Origin: G965276675 sp965276675
GTDB taxonomy: Bacteria > Acidobacteriota > Terriglobia > Terriglobales > Acidobacteriaceae
Reading direction: 5' to 3'
Assembly: GCA_965276675.1 (NCBI GenBank)
Contig: OZ255624.1
Span: 4,588,001 to 4,652,000, forward strand
DNA length: 64,000 nt
Position 1 is the stretch's first letter; every line of letters begins with the position of its first letter. This document shows positions 55,345-63,532 of the stretch, in pieces. The notes beneath the pieces were generated by a model that saw only the letters and a list, made by a program, of their open reading frames with translations, was not told the origin of the DNA and searched no databases. Both the position numbers and the translations under genes were made by a program.

Positions 55345-56709
55345 GTGGCGACTGAAATCCTGGTGCCCACGTTGGGCGAGAGCGTTACAACCGCCACGGT
55401 TGCCCGCTGGATTAAGCAACAAGGCGAGACGGTGGCGGCGGACGAGCCGCTGGTCGAACTGGAAACCGACAAGGTCACCGTCGAGGTGAATGCGCCGTCC
55501 GCCGGCCTGCTGTCCTCGGTCGCGGTGCCCGAGGGCACCGAGGTTGAGGTGGGATCGGTGCTGGGACTGCTCGACGCCGAAGGCGCCGCCGCCGGCGCCG
55601 GCAAGCAGACCGTATCACCACCGGCGAAAACAGCATCCAACCCCGGCCCGGCGACGCCGTCTGCTGACACCGAAACCCGTCCCGCCGCCCCGGAACCGCG
55701 TCCGGCCGCCAATCCCGCCGCCGGCGTCAACCCGCCGCCGCGCCCGCTGGGTCCCGTCTCCCGCCCGGCCGCACCGCCCACCACGGCGCCGCATGCCGCG
55801 GCCTCTCAGCCGCACGCGCCCCCGCCGCACGCACCACTGCCGGCCGCCGCCAAGATGCTGGCGGAAAACAAGGTCTCGGCTGACGACATCGGGGAAGGCA
55901 CCGGCAAGGACGGCCGCATCACCAAGGGCGACGTGCTGGAGTTCCTGAACCGCCCTGCCCCACCGCCACCGCCACCTCCGGCTGCCAAGGCTCCGCGTCA
56001 GGACGAACCCCGCGAGCAGCGCGTCAAGATGACCCGCCTGCGGCGCACCATCGCGCTGCGGCTGAAGGAGGCACAGAACAACGCCGCGATCCTGACCACC
56101 TTCAACGAGGTGGACATGACCGCGATCATGACGCTGCGCAGCGAATACCGCGACGCGTTCGAGAAGAAGCACAAGGGCGTCCGCCTGGGCTTCATGAGCG
56201 TCTTCGTCCGCGCCTGCTGCGTCGCCCTGAAAGAGTTTCCCGCCGTCAATGCCGAGATTGACGGTGAGGACGTCGTCTACAAGAACTTCGTCCACATGGG
56301 CATCGCCGTCGGCGGCCCGTCCGGCCTGGTGGTCCCCGTCATCCGCGACGCCGACCACCTCGGCTTTGCCGGCATCGAGGGCGCCATCGCCGACTTCGGC
56401 CGCCGGGCGCGCGATGGCGCGCTGAAGCTGGATGAGCTGACCGGCGGCACCTTCAGCATTACCAATGGCGGCATCTACGGCTCACTGATGTCGACGCCAA
56501 TCCTGAACCCGCCGCAGTCGGCGATCCTGGGCATGCACAAAATCCAGGAGCGACCCATGGTTGTCGGCGGCAAGATCGAGGCTCGGCCGATGATGTACCT
56601 GGCACTGTCCTATGACCACCGTATTGTCGATGGCAAGGAAGCGGTGTCGTTCCTGGTCCGCGTCAAGGAAGGCGTCGAAGACCCACGCCGGCTGCTGCTG
56701 GATCTGTAG
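55345..56709 (+). CDS. sucB: 2-oxoglutarate dehydrogenase E2 component (dihydrolipoyl succinyltransferase)
   Basis: 454 residues from a GTG start. The lipoyl domain has the attachment Lys in ELETDKVTVEV. A long Ala/Pro-rich linker follows, then a peripheral-subunit-binding domain (KMLAENKVSADDIGEGTGKD) and a second Pro-rich linker (PAPPPPPPPAAK). The catalytic domain has the acyltransferase His/Asp in YDHRIVDGKEAVSF. It forms the core of the complex with SucA and LpdA. Only 12 bp to the RusA-like gene. Confidence 0.96.
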   Translation: MATEILVPTLGESVTTATVARWIKQQGETVAADEPLVELETDKVTVEVNAPSAGLLSSVAVPEGTEVEVGSVLGLLDAEGAAAGAGKQTVSPPAKTASNPGPATPSADTETRPAAPEPRPAANPAAGVNPPPRPLGPVSRPAAPPTTAPHAAASQPHAPPPHAPLPAAAKMLAENKVSADDIGEGTGKDGRITKGDVLEFLNRPAPPPPPPPAAKAPRQDEPREQRVKMTRLRRTIALRLKEAQNNAAILTTFNEVDMTAIMTLRSEYRDAFEKKHKGVRLGFMSVFVRACCVALKEFPAVNAEIDGEDVVYKNFVHMGIAVGGPSGLVVPVIRDADHLGFAGIEGAIADFGRRARDGALKLDELTGGTFSITNGGIYGSLMSTPILNPPQSAILGMHKIQERPMVVGGKIEARPMMYLALSYDHRIVDGKEAVSFLVRVKEGVEDPRRLLLDL

Positions 56710-56721
56710 TGAGCCAGCCGC

Positions 56722-57165
56722 ATGGTGCGGAGGCCGCGCCAACGGCATGAGCCGCCGCCTCCGCCGTTGTTTGAAGTCTGCGTTCACGGGCAGCCGATAT
56801 CGGCTCAGACCGCACTTCGCGCCCGGCTTGCTGCCTGGAAGCAAGAGATCCGGTCCACGTGCGCGGCCGCTTGGCCAGAGAGCAACGCGATGCTCACCGG
56901 CTTGGTTAGGCTTCGCGTGACCCACTATTGCGAAACCATCGCAGGCGACGTCGACAACCTGATGAAGCCCATACAGGATGCCCTGCAGGGCATAGTGTAC
57001 CGCAACGACCGTCAGATCAGCGACGTCACTGGGCGGCGCCGGCAGATCGATGGCCTTTTCAGGATCCGATACATGTCACCTGCACTGGTCATGGCATTCA
57101 GCGATGGGCGACCATTTGTTCATATCGAGGTCTGGTCTGAACCCAGTCAGGAGGGTGTCATCTGA
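56722..57165 (+). CDS. RusA-like Holliday-junction-resolvase-family protein
   Basis: 147 residues. The RusA active site is complete: Asp76-x-Asp78 with Lys82 in GDVDNLMKPIQDAL and Asp96 in YRNDRQI. These correspond to D70, D72, K76 and D91 of E. coli RusA. RusA proteins are usually phage- or mobile-element-borne and resolve four-way DNA junctions. Here the gene starts 12 bp after sucB and its stop overlaps the next nuclease gene (TGATG), inside the sucAB-lpdA operon. No phage genes are nearby. An unusual Pro-rich N-terminus (HEPPPPPLFEVCVHG). Function inferred from the motif. Confidence 0.8.
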   Translation: MVRRPRQRHEPPPPPLFEVCVHGQPISAQTALRARLAAWKQEIRSTCAAAWPESNAMLTGLVRLRVTHYCETIAGDVDNLMKPIQDALQGIVYRNDRQISDVTGRRRQIDGLFRIRYMSPALVMAFSDGRPFVHIEVWSEPSQEGVI

Positions 57166-57827
57166 TGGGGACGCAAACGGAAACCGCCATTGACCGCCGC
57201 CGCCGACAGATCGCCGCCTCGTATCGTAGACAGGGTTATCGCGTCACCGCGGCACATGGTCGCAACCGTGACGACACCGCGCTACCATCCTTCCTGACCG
57301 GCTGTCATCCTGACCTGATCGCAGAAAAAGACGGCGATCACGTGGTAATCGAGGTCAAGCCGGCGCGTGCCCTGAAGGGCTCCAACGACCTGATCAAGCT
57401 GGCGGAAAGGGTTGCCGCCGAACCGGGTTGGCGTCTGGAGCTGGTGACCCTGAAAAGCCCCGACAATGACAGCCTCCTTTTGGGCCCGGATTGGCTGGAA
57501 CGCATGCTGCAGCCAATTGCGCCTGGCGCAAATGACGTGCTGACGTCGCTTTATCTGACTGCAATCCTGGAATACCTGCTACGCGGCCTGGCACTGCGCA
57601 ACGACCTGCGGCTGCGAGACAAGCAACCATCTCGGGTTGCACATGAACTGGCTTTCGCTGGCGTTGTAGACGAGGCGCTGCTGACCCGGATCACGGACGT
57701 ACTGGCCTGGCGAGATGACCTGATGCACGGGCTCCCGACACCGCCTTCAGCCGCCGAGCAGACGAACACGATCACAACACTCTGCCACACTCTCCACGCA
57801 CAGCTTCACACCCTGAGGACTGAATGA
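57165..57827 (+). CDS. PD-(D/E)XK nuclease with C-terminal HEPN-like domain
   Basis: 220 residues. The N-terminal half has the REase pattern of the AHJR-like group: CHPDLIAEKDGDHVVIEVKPA, giving Asp50, Glu63 and Lys65. The C-terminal half is helical (VLTSLYLTAILEYLLRGLAL) and ends in AWRDDLMHG, an RX4H motif (Arg173, His178) with an acidic residue after the Arg, as in HEPN RNases. A DNase-like domain joined to an HEPN-like domain is typical of defence or toxin proteins. Coupled on both sides: TGATG with RusA, ATGA with lpdA. The HEPN call rests on motif and helicity only. Confidence 0.68.
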   Translation: MGTQTETAIDRRRRQIAASYRRQGYRVTAAHGRNRDDTALPSFLTGCHPDLIAEKDGDHVVIEVKPARALKGSNDLIKLAERVAAEPGWRLELVTLKSPDNDSLLLGPDWLERMLQPIAPGANDVLTSLYLTAILEYLLRGLALRNDLRLRDKQPSRVAHELAFAGVVDEALLTRITDVLAWRDDLMHGLPTPPSAAEQTNTITTLCHTLHAQLHTLRTE

Positions 57828-59215
57828 GTGATACCTTCGACGTCATCGTCATCGGCTCCGGCCCTGGTGGCTATGTCTGCGCCATCCGCGCCGCCCAGCT
57901 CGGCCTGAAGACCGCCTGCGTCGAGAAGCGCGCCACCCTGGGCGGCACCTGCCTGAACGTCGGCTGCATTCCGTCGAAGGCGATGCTGCAATCGTCCGAG
58001 GAATTCGACAAAGCCGTCCATGCGCTGCAGGACCACGGCGTGATGGTCGACGGCGTGAGGCTGGACCTCGCCCGCATGCAGGCCCGCAAGCAGGAAGTGG
58101 TCACCGCCAACACCAACGGCGTCGAGTTCCTGTTCCGCAAGAACAAGGTCGCCTGGCTGAAGGGCACCGGCCGCATCACCGGCCCCGGCACGGTCGACGT
58201 CGACGGCACCCTCTACACAACGAAGAACATCGTCATCGCCACCGGCAGCGAGGTCGTCCCGCTTCCCGGCGTCACGGTGGACGAGAAACGCATCGTCACC
58301 TCCACCGGCGCGTTGGAACTGGACAAGGTGCCCGGCCACTTCGTCGTCATTGGCGGCGGCATCATCGGCCTGGAGCTGGGCAGCGTCTGGCGCCGCCTTG
58401 GCGCCGAGGTGACGGTGATTGAGTTCCTTGACCGCATCGCCGCCGGCATGGACACCGAGACCGCGACCGCCTTCCAGCGCATCCTGCAGAAGCAGCGAGT
58501 AAAATTTCGCCTGGCCACCAAGGTGACCGGCGCGGAAACCACTGCCGACGGCGTCAACCTGACGGTCGAGCCGGTGAAGGGCGGTGCGGCGCAGACCATT
58601 CAGGCCGACATCGTGCTGGTCGCCATCGGCCGCCGCCCCCATACCGCCGGCCTGGGTCTGCAAGACGCCGGCGTCGAGGTCGACGATCGCGGCCGCGTCA
58701 AGGTCGATGGCCAGTGGCACACCAACATCCCCAGTATCTACGCCCTGGGCGACGTCATTGTCGGCCCGATGCTGGCTCACAAGGGTGAGGACGAAGGTGT
58801 CGCCGTCGCCGAGGTCATCGCCGGCCAGGCTGGTCACGTCAATTACGACGTGATTCCCAACGTGGTCTACACCTGGCCGGAAGTCGCCTGGGTGGGCAAG
58901 ACCGAGGACGAGCTGAAGGCCGCCAACGTCGCCTATCACGTCGGCAAGTTCCCCTTCACCGCCAACGGCCGAGCCCGCGCGATGGGTGACACCGATGGTT
59001 TCGTCAAGATCCTCGCCGACAAGGACACCGACCGCCTGCTGGGCGCCCACGTGCTCGGCCCCGACGCCGGCACCCTGATCGCCGAGTTGGCCACCGCGAT
59101 GGAGTTCGGCGCCTCCGCCGAGGATGTGGCGCGCATCTGCCACGCCCATCCGACCCTGAGCGAAGCCGTGAAGGAAGCCGCCCTGGCGGTCGAGGGCCGG
59201 GCGCTGCATATCTGA
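57824..59215 (+). CDS. lpdA: Dihydrolipoamide dehydrogenase (E3)
   Basis: 463 residues. Reoxidises the lipoyl groups of SucB. FAD site GSGPGGYVCAIRAAQLG, redox disulfide GGTCLNVGCIPSK, NAD site GGGIIGLELG, second FAD motif IYALGDVI, and the C-terminal catalytic His-Glu in HAHPTLSEAVKEA. The ATG overlaps the stop of the nuclease gene. Confidence 0.97.
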   Translation: MSDTFDVIVIGSGPGGYVCAIRAAQLGLKTACVEKRATLGGTCLNVGCIPSKAMLQSSEEFDKAVHALQDHGVMVDGVRLDLARMQARKQEVVTANTNGVEFLFRKNKVAWLKGTGRITGPGTVDVDGTLYTTKNIVIATGSEVVPLPGVTVDEKRIVTSTGALELDKVPGHFVVIGGGIIGLELGSVWRRLGAEVTVIEFLDRIAAGMDTETATAFQRILQKQRVKFRLATKVTGAETTADGVNLTVEPVKGGAAQTIQADIVLVAIGRRPHTAGLGLQDAGVEVDDRGRVKVDGQWHTNIPSIYALGDVIVGPMLAHKGEDEGVAVAEVIAGQAGHVNYDVIPNVVYTWPEVAWVGKTEDELKAANVAYHVGKFPFTANGRARAMGDTDGFVKILADKDTDRLLGAHVLGPDAGTLIAELATAMEFGASAEDVARICHAHPTLSEAVKEAALAVEGRALHI

Positions 59216-59218
59216 CCG

Positions 59219-60211
59219 ATGCGACCCCTGGCACTGACAATGGGCGATCCCGCGGGCATCGGCGGCGAGTTGACCCTGAAGGCCTGGCTGGCCAGCCGCG
59301 GCCAGGGTCCGGTCTTCGTCGTGCTCGACGATCCGTGGCGGCTGGCTGCCCTGGCGCGGCAGCTTGGCCTTGACGTGCCGGTGCAGCCGGTCGCCGAAGC
59401 CGCCGCGGCGACGGCGGTCTTTCGCACCGCCCTGCCCGTGCTGCCGGTCAACCTGATCACCACCCCGGTGGCCGGACGCCCAGACCCGACGAACGCCACC
59501 GCCGTCATCGCCTCGATCGAGCAGGCGACGAGGCTGGCGATGGCCCACGCCGTCGGCGGTGTCGTCACCAACCCGATCAACAAGGCCGCGCTGTATCAGG
59601 CGGGCTTTACCTATCCGGGCCATACCGAGTTCCTCGCCACGCTGACCGGTGCGGCCGGCCAGCAGATCATGATGCTGGCCAGCCCGATGCTGCGTGTCGT
59701 GCCGGTGACCGTGCACGCCTCGCTGCGCGACTCGATTGCCATGCTCAGCACCGACATGATCGTGGCCGCCGCGCGCACCACCGCCACGGCGCTGCACCGC
59801 GACTTCGGCCTCGTCAAACCCCGCCTGGCCATCGCCGGCCTCAACCCGCACGCCGGCGAGCAGGGTGCGCTGGGCAGCGAGGAAACCACCCTGGTGCAGC
59901 CGGCCATCGACACGTTGCGGGCCGATGGCATCGGCGTCTCCGGCCCCTGGCCGCCCGACACTATGTTCACCGCCGCCGCGCGCAGCCGCTATGACGTGGC
60001 GATCTGCATGTACCACGACCAGGCGCTGATCCCGCTGAAGACGCTGGACATGGACCATGGGGTGAACGTGACGTTGGGGCTGCCGATCGTGCGCACCTCG
60101 CCCGACCATGGCACCGCCTATGACATCGCCGGCAAGGGCATCGCCGAACCCGCCAGCCTACTGGCCGCGCTCGCCATGGCCGCCGCGCTGGCGGCACGAC
60201 GCCTGGCCTGA
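59219..60211 (+). CDS. pdxA: 4-hydroxythreonine-4-phosphate dehydrogenase
   Basis: 330 residues. Vitamin B6 (pyridoxal phosphate) synthesis. MRPLALTMGDPAGIGGEL is the family N-terminus. Metal-binding His residues lie in YPGHTEFLATLTG, the central stretch GLNPHAGEQG is conserved, and CMYHDQALIPLKTL is near the C-terminus. Starts 3 bp after lpdA, so same transcript. PdxA2-type paralogues exist, but the gene is full length. Confidence 0.93.
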   Translation: MRPLALTMGDPAGIGGELTLKAWLASRGQGPVFVVLDDPWRLAALARQLGLDVPVQPVAEAAAATAVFRTALPVLPVNLITTPVAGRPDPTNATAVIASIEQATRLAMAHAVGGVVTNPINKAALYQAGFTYPGHTEFLATLTGAAGQQIMMLASPMLRVVPVTVHASLRDSIAMLSTDMIVAAARTTATALHRDFGLVKPRLAIAGLNPHAGEQGALGSEETTLVQPAIDTLRADGIGVSGPWPPDTMFTAAARSRYDVAICMYHDQALIPLKTLDMDHGVNVTLGLPIVRTSPDHGTAYDIAGKGIAEPASLLAALAMAAALAARRLA

Positions 60212-60262
60212 CCATCCGAGATAGACCCTCCCGGCAGATCTGCTGGACACGATCGCAGCCCC

Positions 60263-60301
60263 TTGACTCTCAGCAGGAACCTGTGTACACACCTGAGTAC
60301 A
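60263..60301 (+). promoter_or_regulatory. Promoter/operator of the toxin-antitoxin pair
   Basis: TTGACT (60263-60268) and tacaca (60286-60291) are spaced 17 bp. An inverted repeat tgtac-N8-gtaca (60284-60301) overlaps the -10 box. This is where an antitoxin or toxin-antitoxin complex usually binds for autoregulation. Confidence 0.5.
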
Positions 60302-60316
60302 TGAACGAGGTGCCCG

Positions 60317-60583
60317 ATGACTGAAACAGAATTGGACGGGGAAGCAGCCCAACGCGTCGGCGTGCGTGAACTGCGGGAAAACCTGACCAGCTTTCTGCGT
60401 CAGGCTCGCCATGGCCGTTCGTTCCTGATCACCTCCCATGATCAGGTGCTTGCGGAGATAACCCCACCACCGGCTGGCAGGCAGCCCCGCCGCAAACCCG
60501 GCGCCCTGCGCGGGAAAATTCAGCTTGCCCCAGACTTCGACACGCTGCCGCCGGAGGTGCTGTCGGCGATCGAGGCGGAGTGA
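60317..60583 (+). CDS. Phd/YefM-type antitoxin
   Basis: 88 residues. The N-terminal Phd/YefM DNA-binding unit is VGVRELRENLTSFLRQARHG, RSFLITSHDQVLAEITPP. A basic Pro-rich linker and an acidic tail (LPPEVLSAIEAE) follow, which would wrap the PIN toxin. GAGGTG precedes the ATG. Overlaps the toxin gene by GTGA. Confidence 0.87.
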   Translation: MTETELDGEAAQRVGVRELRENLTSFLRQARHGRSFLITSHDQVLAEITPPPAGRQPRRKPGALRGKIQLAPDFDTLPPEVLSAIEAE

Positions 60584-60972
60584 AGCTCCTCCTCGACACG
60601 CATGCCCTGCTCTGGTGGCTGGCGGACGACGACCGGCTTGGACGGCAGGCACGGGAGGTGATCGAGGATCCCGCCAACGACATCCTCGTCAGCGTGGTGT
60701 CGCTCTGGGAGATCGTCGTGAAACGCCGCATCGGCAAGCTGAGGGCCGACACCAAGGAGGTCCTGGATGCGGTCCAGCAGGCCGGGTTTGTCCGCCTCGA
60801 CATCAGTGCGGCGCATCTTCTGACGCTGCAGGCCCTGCCGATGCATCATCGCGACCCGCTCGATCACCTGCTCATCGCCCAGGCAATCACCGAGGACGCC
60901 ACCTTCATCACCGATGACCGAGACATCCGCCGATACGCGATCCCGCTCGTTACTTGTTTGAATGAAGCGTGA
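60580..60972 (+). CDS. PIN-domain toxin (VapC-like RNase)
   Basis: 130 residues from a GTG start. The acidic PIN quartet is present: Asp in KLLLDTHALLWWLADD, Glu in SLWEIVVKRRIGKL, Asp in HHRDPLDHLLIAQA, and Asp in FITDDRDIRRY. Such enzymes cut tRNA or mRNA when released from the antitoxin. The D-T-H-A-LLWW start is the subgroup paired with Phd-type antitoxins. A remnant of a second copy follows at 61037. Confidence 0.92.
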   Translation: MKLLLDTHALLWWLADDDRLGRQAREVIEDPANDILVSVVSLWEIVVKRRIGKLRADTKEVLDAVQQAGFVRLDISAAHLLTLQALPMHHRDPLDHLLIAQAITEDATFITDDRDIRRYAIPLVTCLNEA

Positions 60973-61036
60973 GCCTCGTCCATTAGGTCTGGCAATACCT
61001 CTTGCGGAGCACCTTGTTGCTGCGCTTTGGCGCGCG

Positions 61037-61088
61037 GAGGGCCGACATCAAGGAGGTCCTCGGCGCTGTCAAGCAGGCCCGATTTGTT
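61037..61088 (+). pseudogene. Remnant of a second PIN toxin gene
   Basis: 52 bp reading RRADIKEVLGAVKQARFV match 60741-60792 of the toxin gene (LRADTKEVLDAVQQAGFV) with about nine mismatches and no gaps. The flanks share nothing, and the frame ends after another 10 or so codons (LSLPTQQRT, stop). It is a decayed partial duplicate, probably from an older toxin-antitoxin locus. Confidence 0.6.
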
Positions 61089-61159
61089 CTATCCCTGCCG
61101 ACACAACAACGGACCTAACCAGCTATTCGATCACAGACAACCGCCACCCGTATAACGCC

Positions 61160-61528
61160 CTACTCGACAAATCCGCGCTCCTTTGAATCTGCCTTGATTC
61201 CGATCAGCTCATAAGCGGTGCTGCCCGCCGCACGTGATGCGTAAGTCAGCACACCTTCACCTTTGTAGTGAGCGTTAATCTCCGTCGTATCCCCACCGAA
61301 GTAAAACGGTATGGCAACTTTTGCTGTCATATGTGAGTTCTGATCGGTCGGTGGGCCGATTATAGTCTGAACCTCGCTTTTGCTCATACCAAGGTGGATG
61401 CGGGAAAACTTGCTCCCTGGTGCAGGAGTGCCATCGAGCCCATTTGCGGTTCCGGTATTAGCAGCAGTCTGGCCGCTGCAAGAAGCTACAACCATCAGTG
61501 TAAGAACAAGAAAGTGGCGTAAAGGCAT
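61160..61528 (-). CDS. Small lipoprotein, SmpA/OmlA-like
   Basis: 122 residues. A signal sequence (MPLRHFLVLTLMVV) ends in a lipobox ASC with the lipidated Cys about residue 17. The mature part has FSRIHLGMSKSEVQTIIGPPTDQ, resembling the BamE/SmpA lead (I..GMs..eV...lG.P). A short domain follows (IPFYFGGDTTEINAHYKGEGVL). The start is the ATG at 61528; a TTG 39 bp upstream is less likely. The similarity is partial, and the exact function is unknown. Confidence 0.7.
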   Translation of the reverse strand: MPLRHFLVLTLMVVASCSGQTAANTGTANGLDGTPAPGSKFSRIHLGMSKSEVQTIIGPPTDQNSHMTAKVAIPFYFGGDTTEINAHYKGEGVLTYASRAAGSTAYELIGIKADSKERGFVE

Positions 61529-61567
61529 AACATACACTCCGATGGAAGTTGAACCATGAAGGGTCAA

Positions 61568-62028
61568 TCGATCATTGTCACCCCCTATGGCTCACCATAA
61601 AGATTCCCTAATTTCGCCGGCGTAGGAGCCCGTTAAATGCGGTCTCGCCTAGTGACCGCTACCTTAATACCCCCAATCCGACCGCATAACGCCCGACTAT
61701 GCAAACCCCTGCCATCACTGACCGGACCTTGTTACCGCGCGAGCCGGATAGGAAGCTCCGTCCGTACGGGTGTCATTCCCTCAGGCCAGGGAAGCAATCC
61801 CTTGCATTGCCGCGATTTCACCGGGCCAAACTCGTCAGATCCTAGCCCTACGCCCCGTCAGGCCTGTCTCACTGTATATTTGCGCGCAAACCTCATCACC
61901 CACAGTGTTAGGTGCTTCCGGGTCAGTCCAAATGCGGCCAGCGGGCTCTCATCACAGGCCCCGGAGTTGTAGTCCCTTCCCCAAAACACGGCTACAAATC
62001 CCAGCCCAAACGCGGAAGAAGCCGGACC
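61568..62028. other. 461-bp intergenic region with a hairpin
   Basis: Between the lipoprotein gene (minus) and the flavin oxidoreductase (plus). A ttccct-caggcc-agggaa hairpin lies at 61776-61793 in tgtcattccctcaggcc, which resembles chromosomal REP-like repeats. Several short frames here are not protein-like. Nothing else supportable. Confidence 0.4.
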
Positions 62029-63456
62029 TTGCCACCTGAATCCCTCGCCACCCTCACCCGCCGCGCCCAGGACGACCTCGCGCGCATCGCCCACCCCCGC
62101 ATGCAGTGGCTCCATCCCCATCTCGGCCCGGACAACCAGCCGGCGCTGGACGTGCTGATCATCGGCGGCGGCCAGTCCGGCATCGCCATCGCCGCGGGGC
62201 TGCTGCGCGCCCAGGTCAACAACATCCTGGTCGTCGACCGCGCGCCGAGCGGCCAGGAAGGGCCGTGGCTGACCTACGCGCGTATGCACACCCTGCGGTC
62301 GCCGAAGGACATGACCGGCCCCGACCTCGATCTGCCCAGCCTCGGCTATCAGGCCTGGCATGAGGCACGCTACGGCCAGGCCGCCTGGCAGTCGCTGGAG
62401 CAGATCAGCCGGCAGGACTGGGCCGCCTACCTCGCCTGGGTGCGCGAGACGGTCGGCGTGCCGCTGCGCAACGGCACCGAGGCCGTCGACATCGCCTCCG
62501 CTTCCCCCGGTCTGCTCGGCGTTACCTTCGCCGACGGCGCGGTTCGCTTCGCCCGCAAGGTGGTGCTGGCAACTGGCCAGGACGGCGCCGGCCTGTGGTG
62601 GATGCCGCCGTTCGTGGCCGCGCTGCCGCCGCGGTTTCGCGCCCACTCGGCGGACCCGATCGACTTCGCCGCCTTGCGCGGCCGCCGCGTGGTGGTGCTG
62701 GGCGCCTGCGCCTCGGCCTTCGACAACGCCGCCATGGCGCTGGAGGCGGGTGCCGCCGCGGTCACGCTGTTCTGCCGCCGAATCGAACCGCAGCTTGTGC
62801 AACCGTATCGCTGGCTGACCTTCGCGGGGTTCCTGCGGCATGTCTCGGACCTCGACGACCCCTGGCGCTGGCGCTTCATGCGCCAGATCCTGAGCATGCG
62901 TGAGGGCTTTCCGCAGCAGACCTATGACCGTTGCGCCTGCCATCCCACCTTCCGCATGCTGTGCGGCGCGCCATGGACAGCGGTCCGGATGGCCGGTGAC
63001 GCCGTCGAGATCGACACACCCGCCGGCACCCACGCCGCGGACTTCCTGATCTGCGGCACCGGCGTGCGGGTGGATTTCGCCCGCCGTCCGGAACTGCGGC
63101 GCGTCGCCGGCAACATCGCCCGCTGGGCCGACCGCTACGATCCACCGCCGGAAGAACGCGACGACCGGCTGGCCCAGTTCCCGTACCTCGCCGCAGACTT
63201 CAGCCTGCTGCCGCGCCGGCCCGGCCTGACCGACTGGATGGCCGACATCCACATGTTCACCATTGCCGCCAGCCTCAGCCAGGGGCCTTCCGGCTCCTCG
63301 ATCAACGCAATGACCACCGCGGTGCCGAAGCTGGTGGCGGGACTGACGCGGGGCCTGTTCAAGGGCGACCTGGAACGGCATTGGCAGTCGCTGCTGGCCT
63401 ATGACGTGCCCCAGGCCGTCATCCCCCCTCCACACCCAAGCCGCTCCGCCGGCTGA
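62029..63456 (+). CDS. FAD-dependent NAD(P)-binding oxidoreductase (flavin-monooxygenase-like)
   Basis: About 475 residues. FAD site DVLIIGGGQSGIAIAAGLL, then GPWLTYARMHTLRSPKDMTGPDL (substrate-gate region of FMO/Baeyer-Villiger-like proteins), NADP-type site VVVLGACASAFDNAAMALEAGA, and a C-terminal ICGTGVRVD. It has an unusual Ala-Cys-Ala in place of GxGxSG in the second dinucleotide motif (GACASA). The start is uncertain: a TTG at 62029 opens a coherent N-terminus (LPPESLATLTRRAQDDL), while frames upstream run into non-coding DNA. Substrate unknown. Confidence 0.82.
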   Translation: MPPESLATLTRRAQDDLARIAHPRMQWLHPHLGPDNQPALDVLIIGGGQSGIAIAAGLLRAQVNNILVVDRAPSGQEGPWLTYARMHTLRSPKDMTGPDLDLPSLGYQAWHEARYGQAAWQSLEQISRQDWAAYLAWVRETVGVPLRNGTEAVDIASASPGLLGVTFADGAVRFARKVVLATGQDGAGLWWMPPFVAALPPRFRAHSADPIDFAALRGRRVVVLGACASAFDNAAMALEAGAAAVTLFCRRIEPQLVQPYRWLTFAGFLRHVSDLDDPWRWRFMRQILSMREGFPQQTYDRCACHPTFRMLCGAPWTAVRMAGDAVEIDTPAGTHAADFLICGTGVRVDFARRPELRRVAGNIARWADRYDPPPEERDDRLAQFPYLAADFSLLPRRPGLTDWMADIHMFTIAASLSQGPSGSSINAMTTAVPKLVAGLTRGLFKGDLERHWQSLLAYDVPQAVIPPPHPSRSAG

Positions 63457-63532
63457 CGGCAGCCTGATCTGCCGTGGCCTTGTCCCTTGGTGCAGCCGAT
63501 GGCAGGCTTTGCCCAACATAAGGGGCCTAGGC

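Noticed and set aside
57806..60109. 767-codon minus-strand frame over lpdA and pdxA
   Set aside because: Antisense artefact of two intact housekeeping genes.
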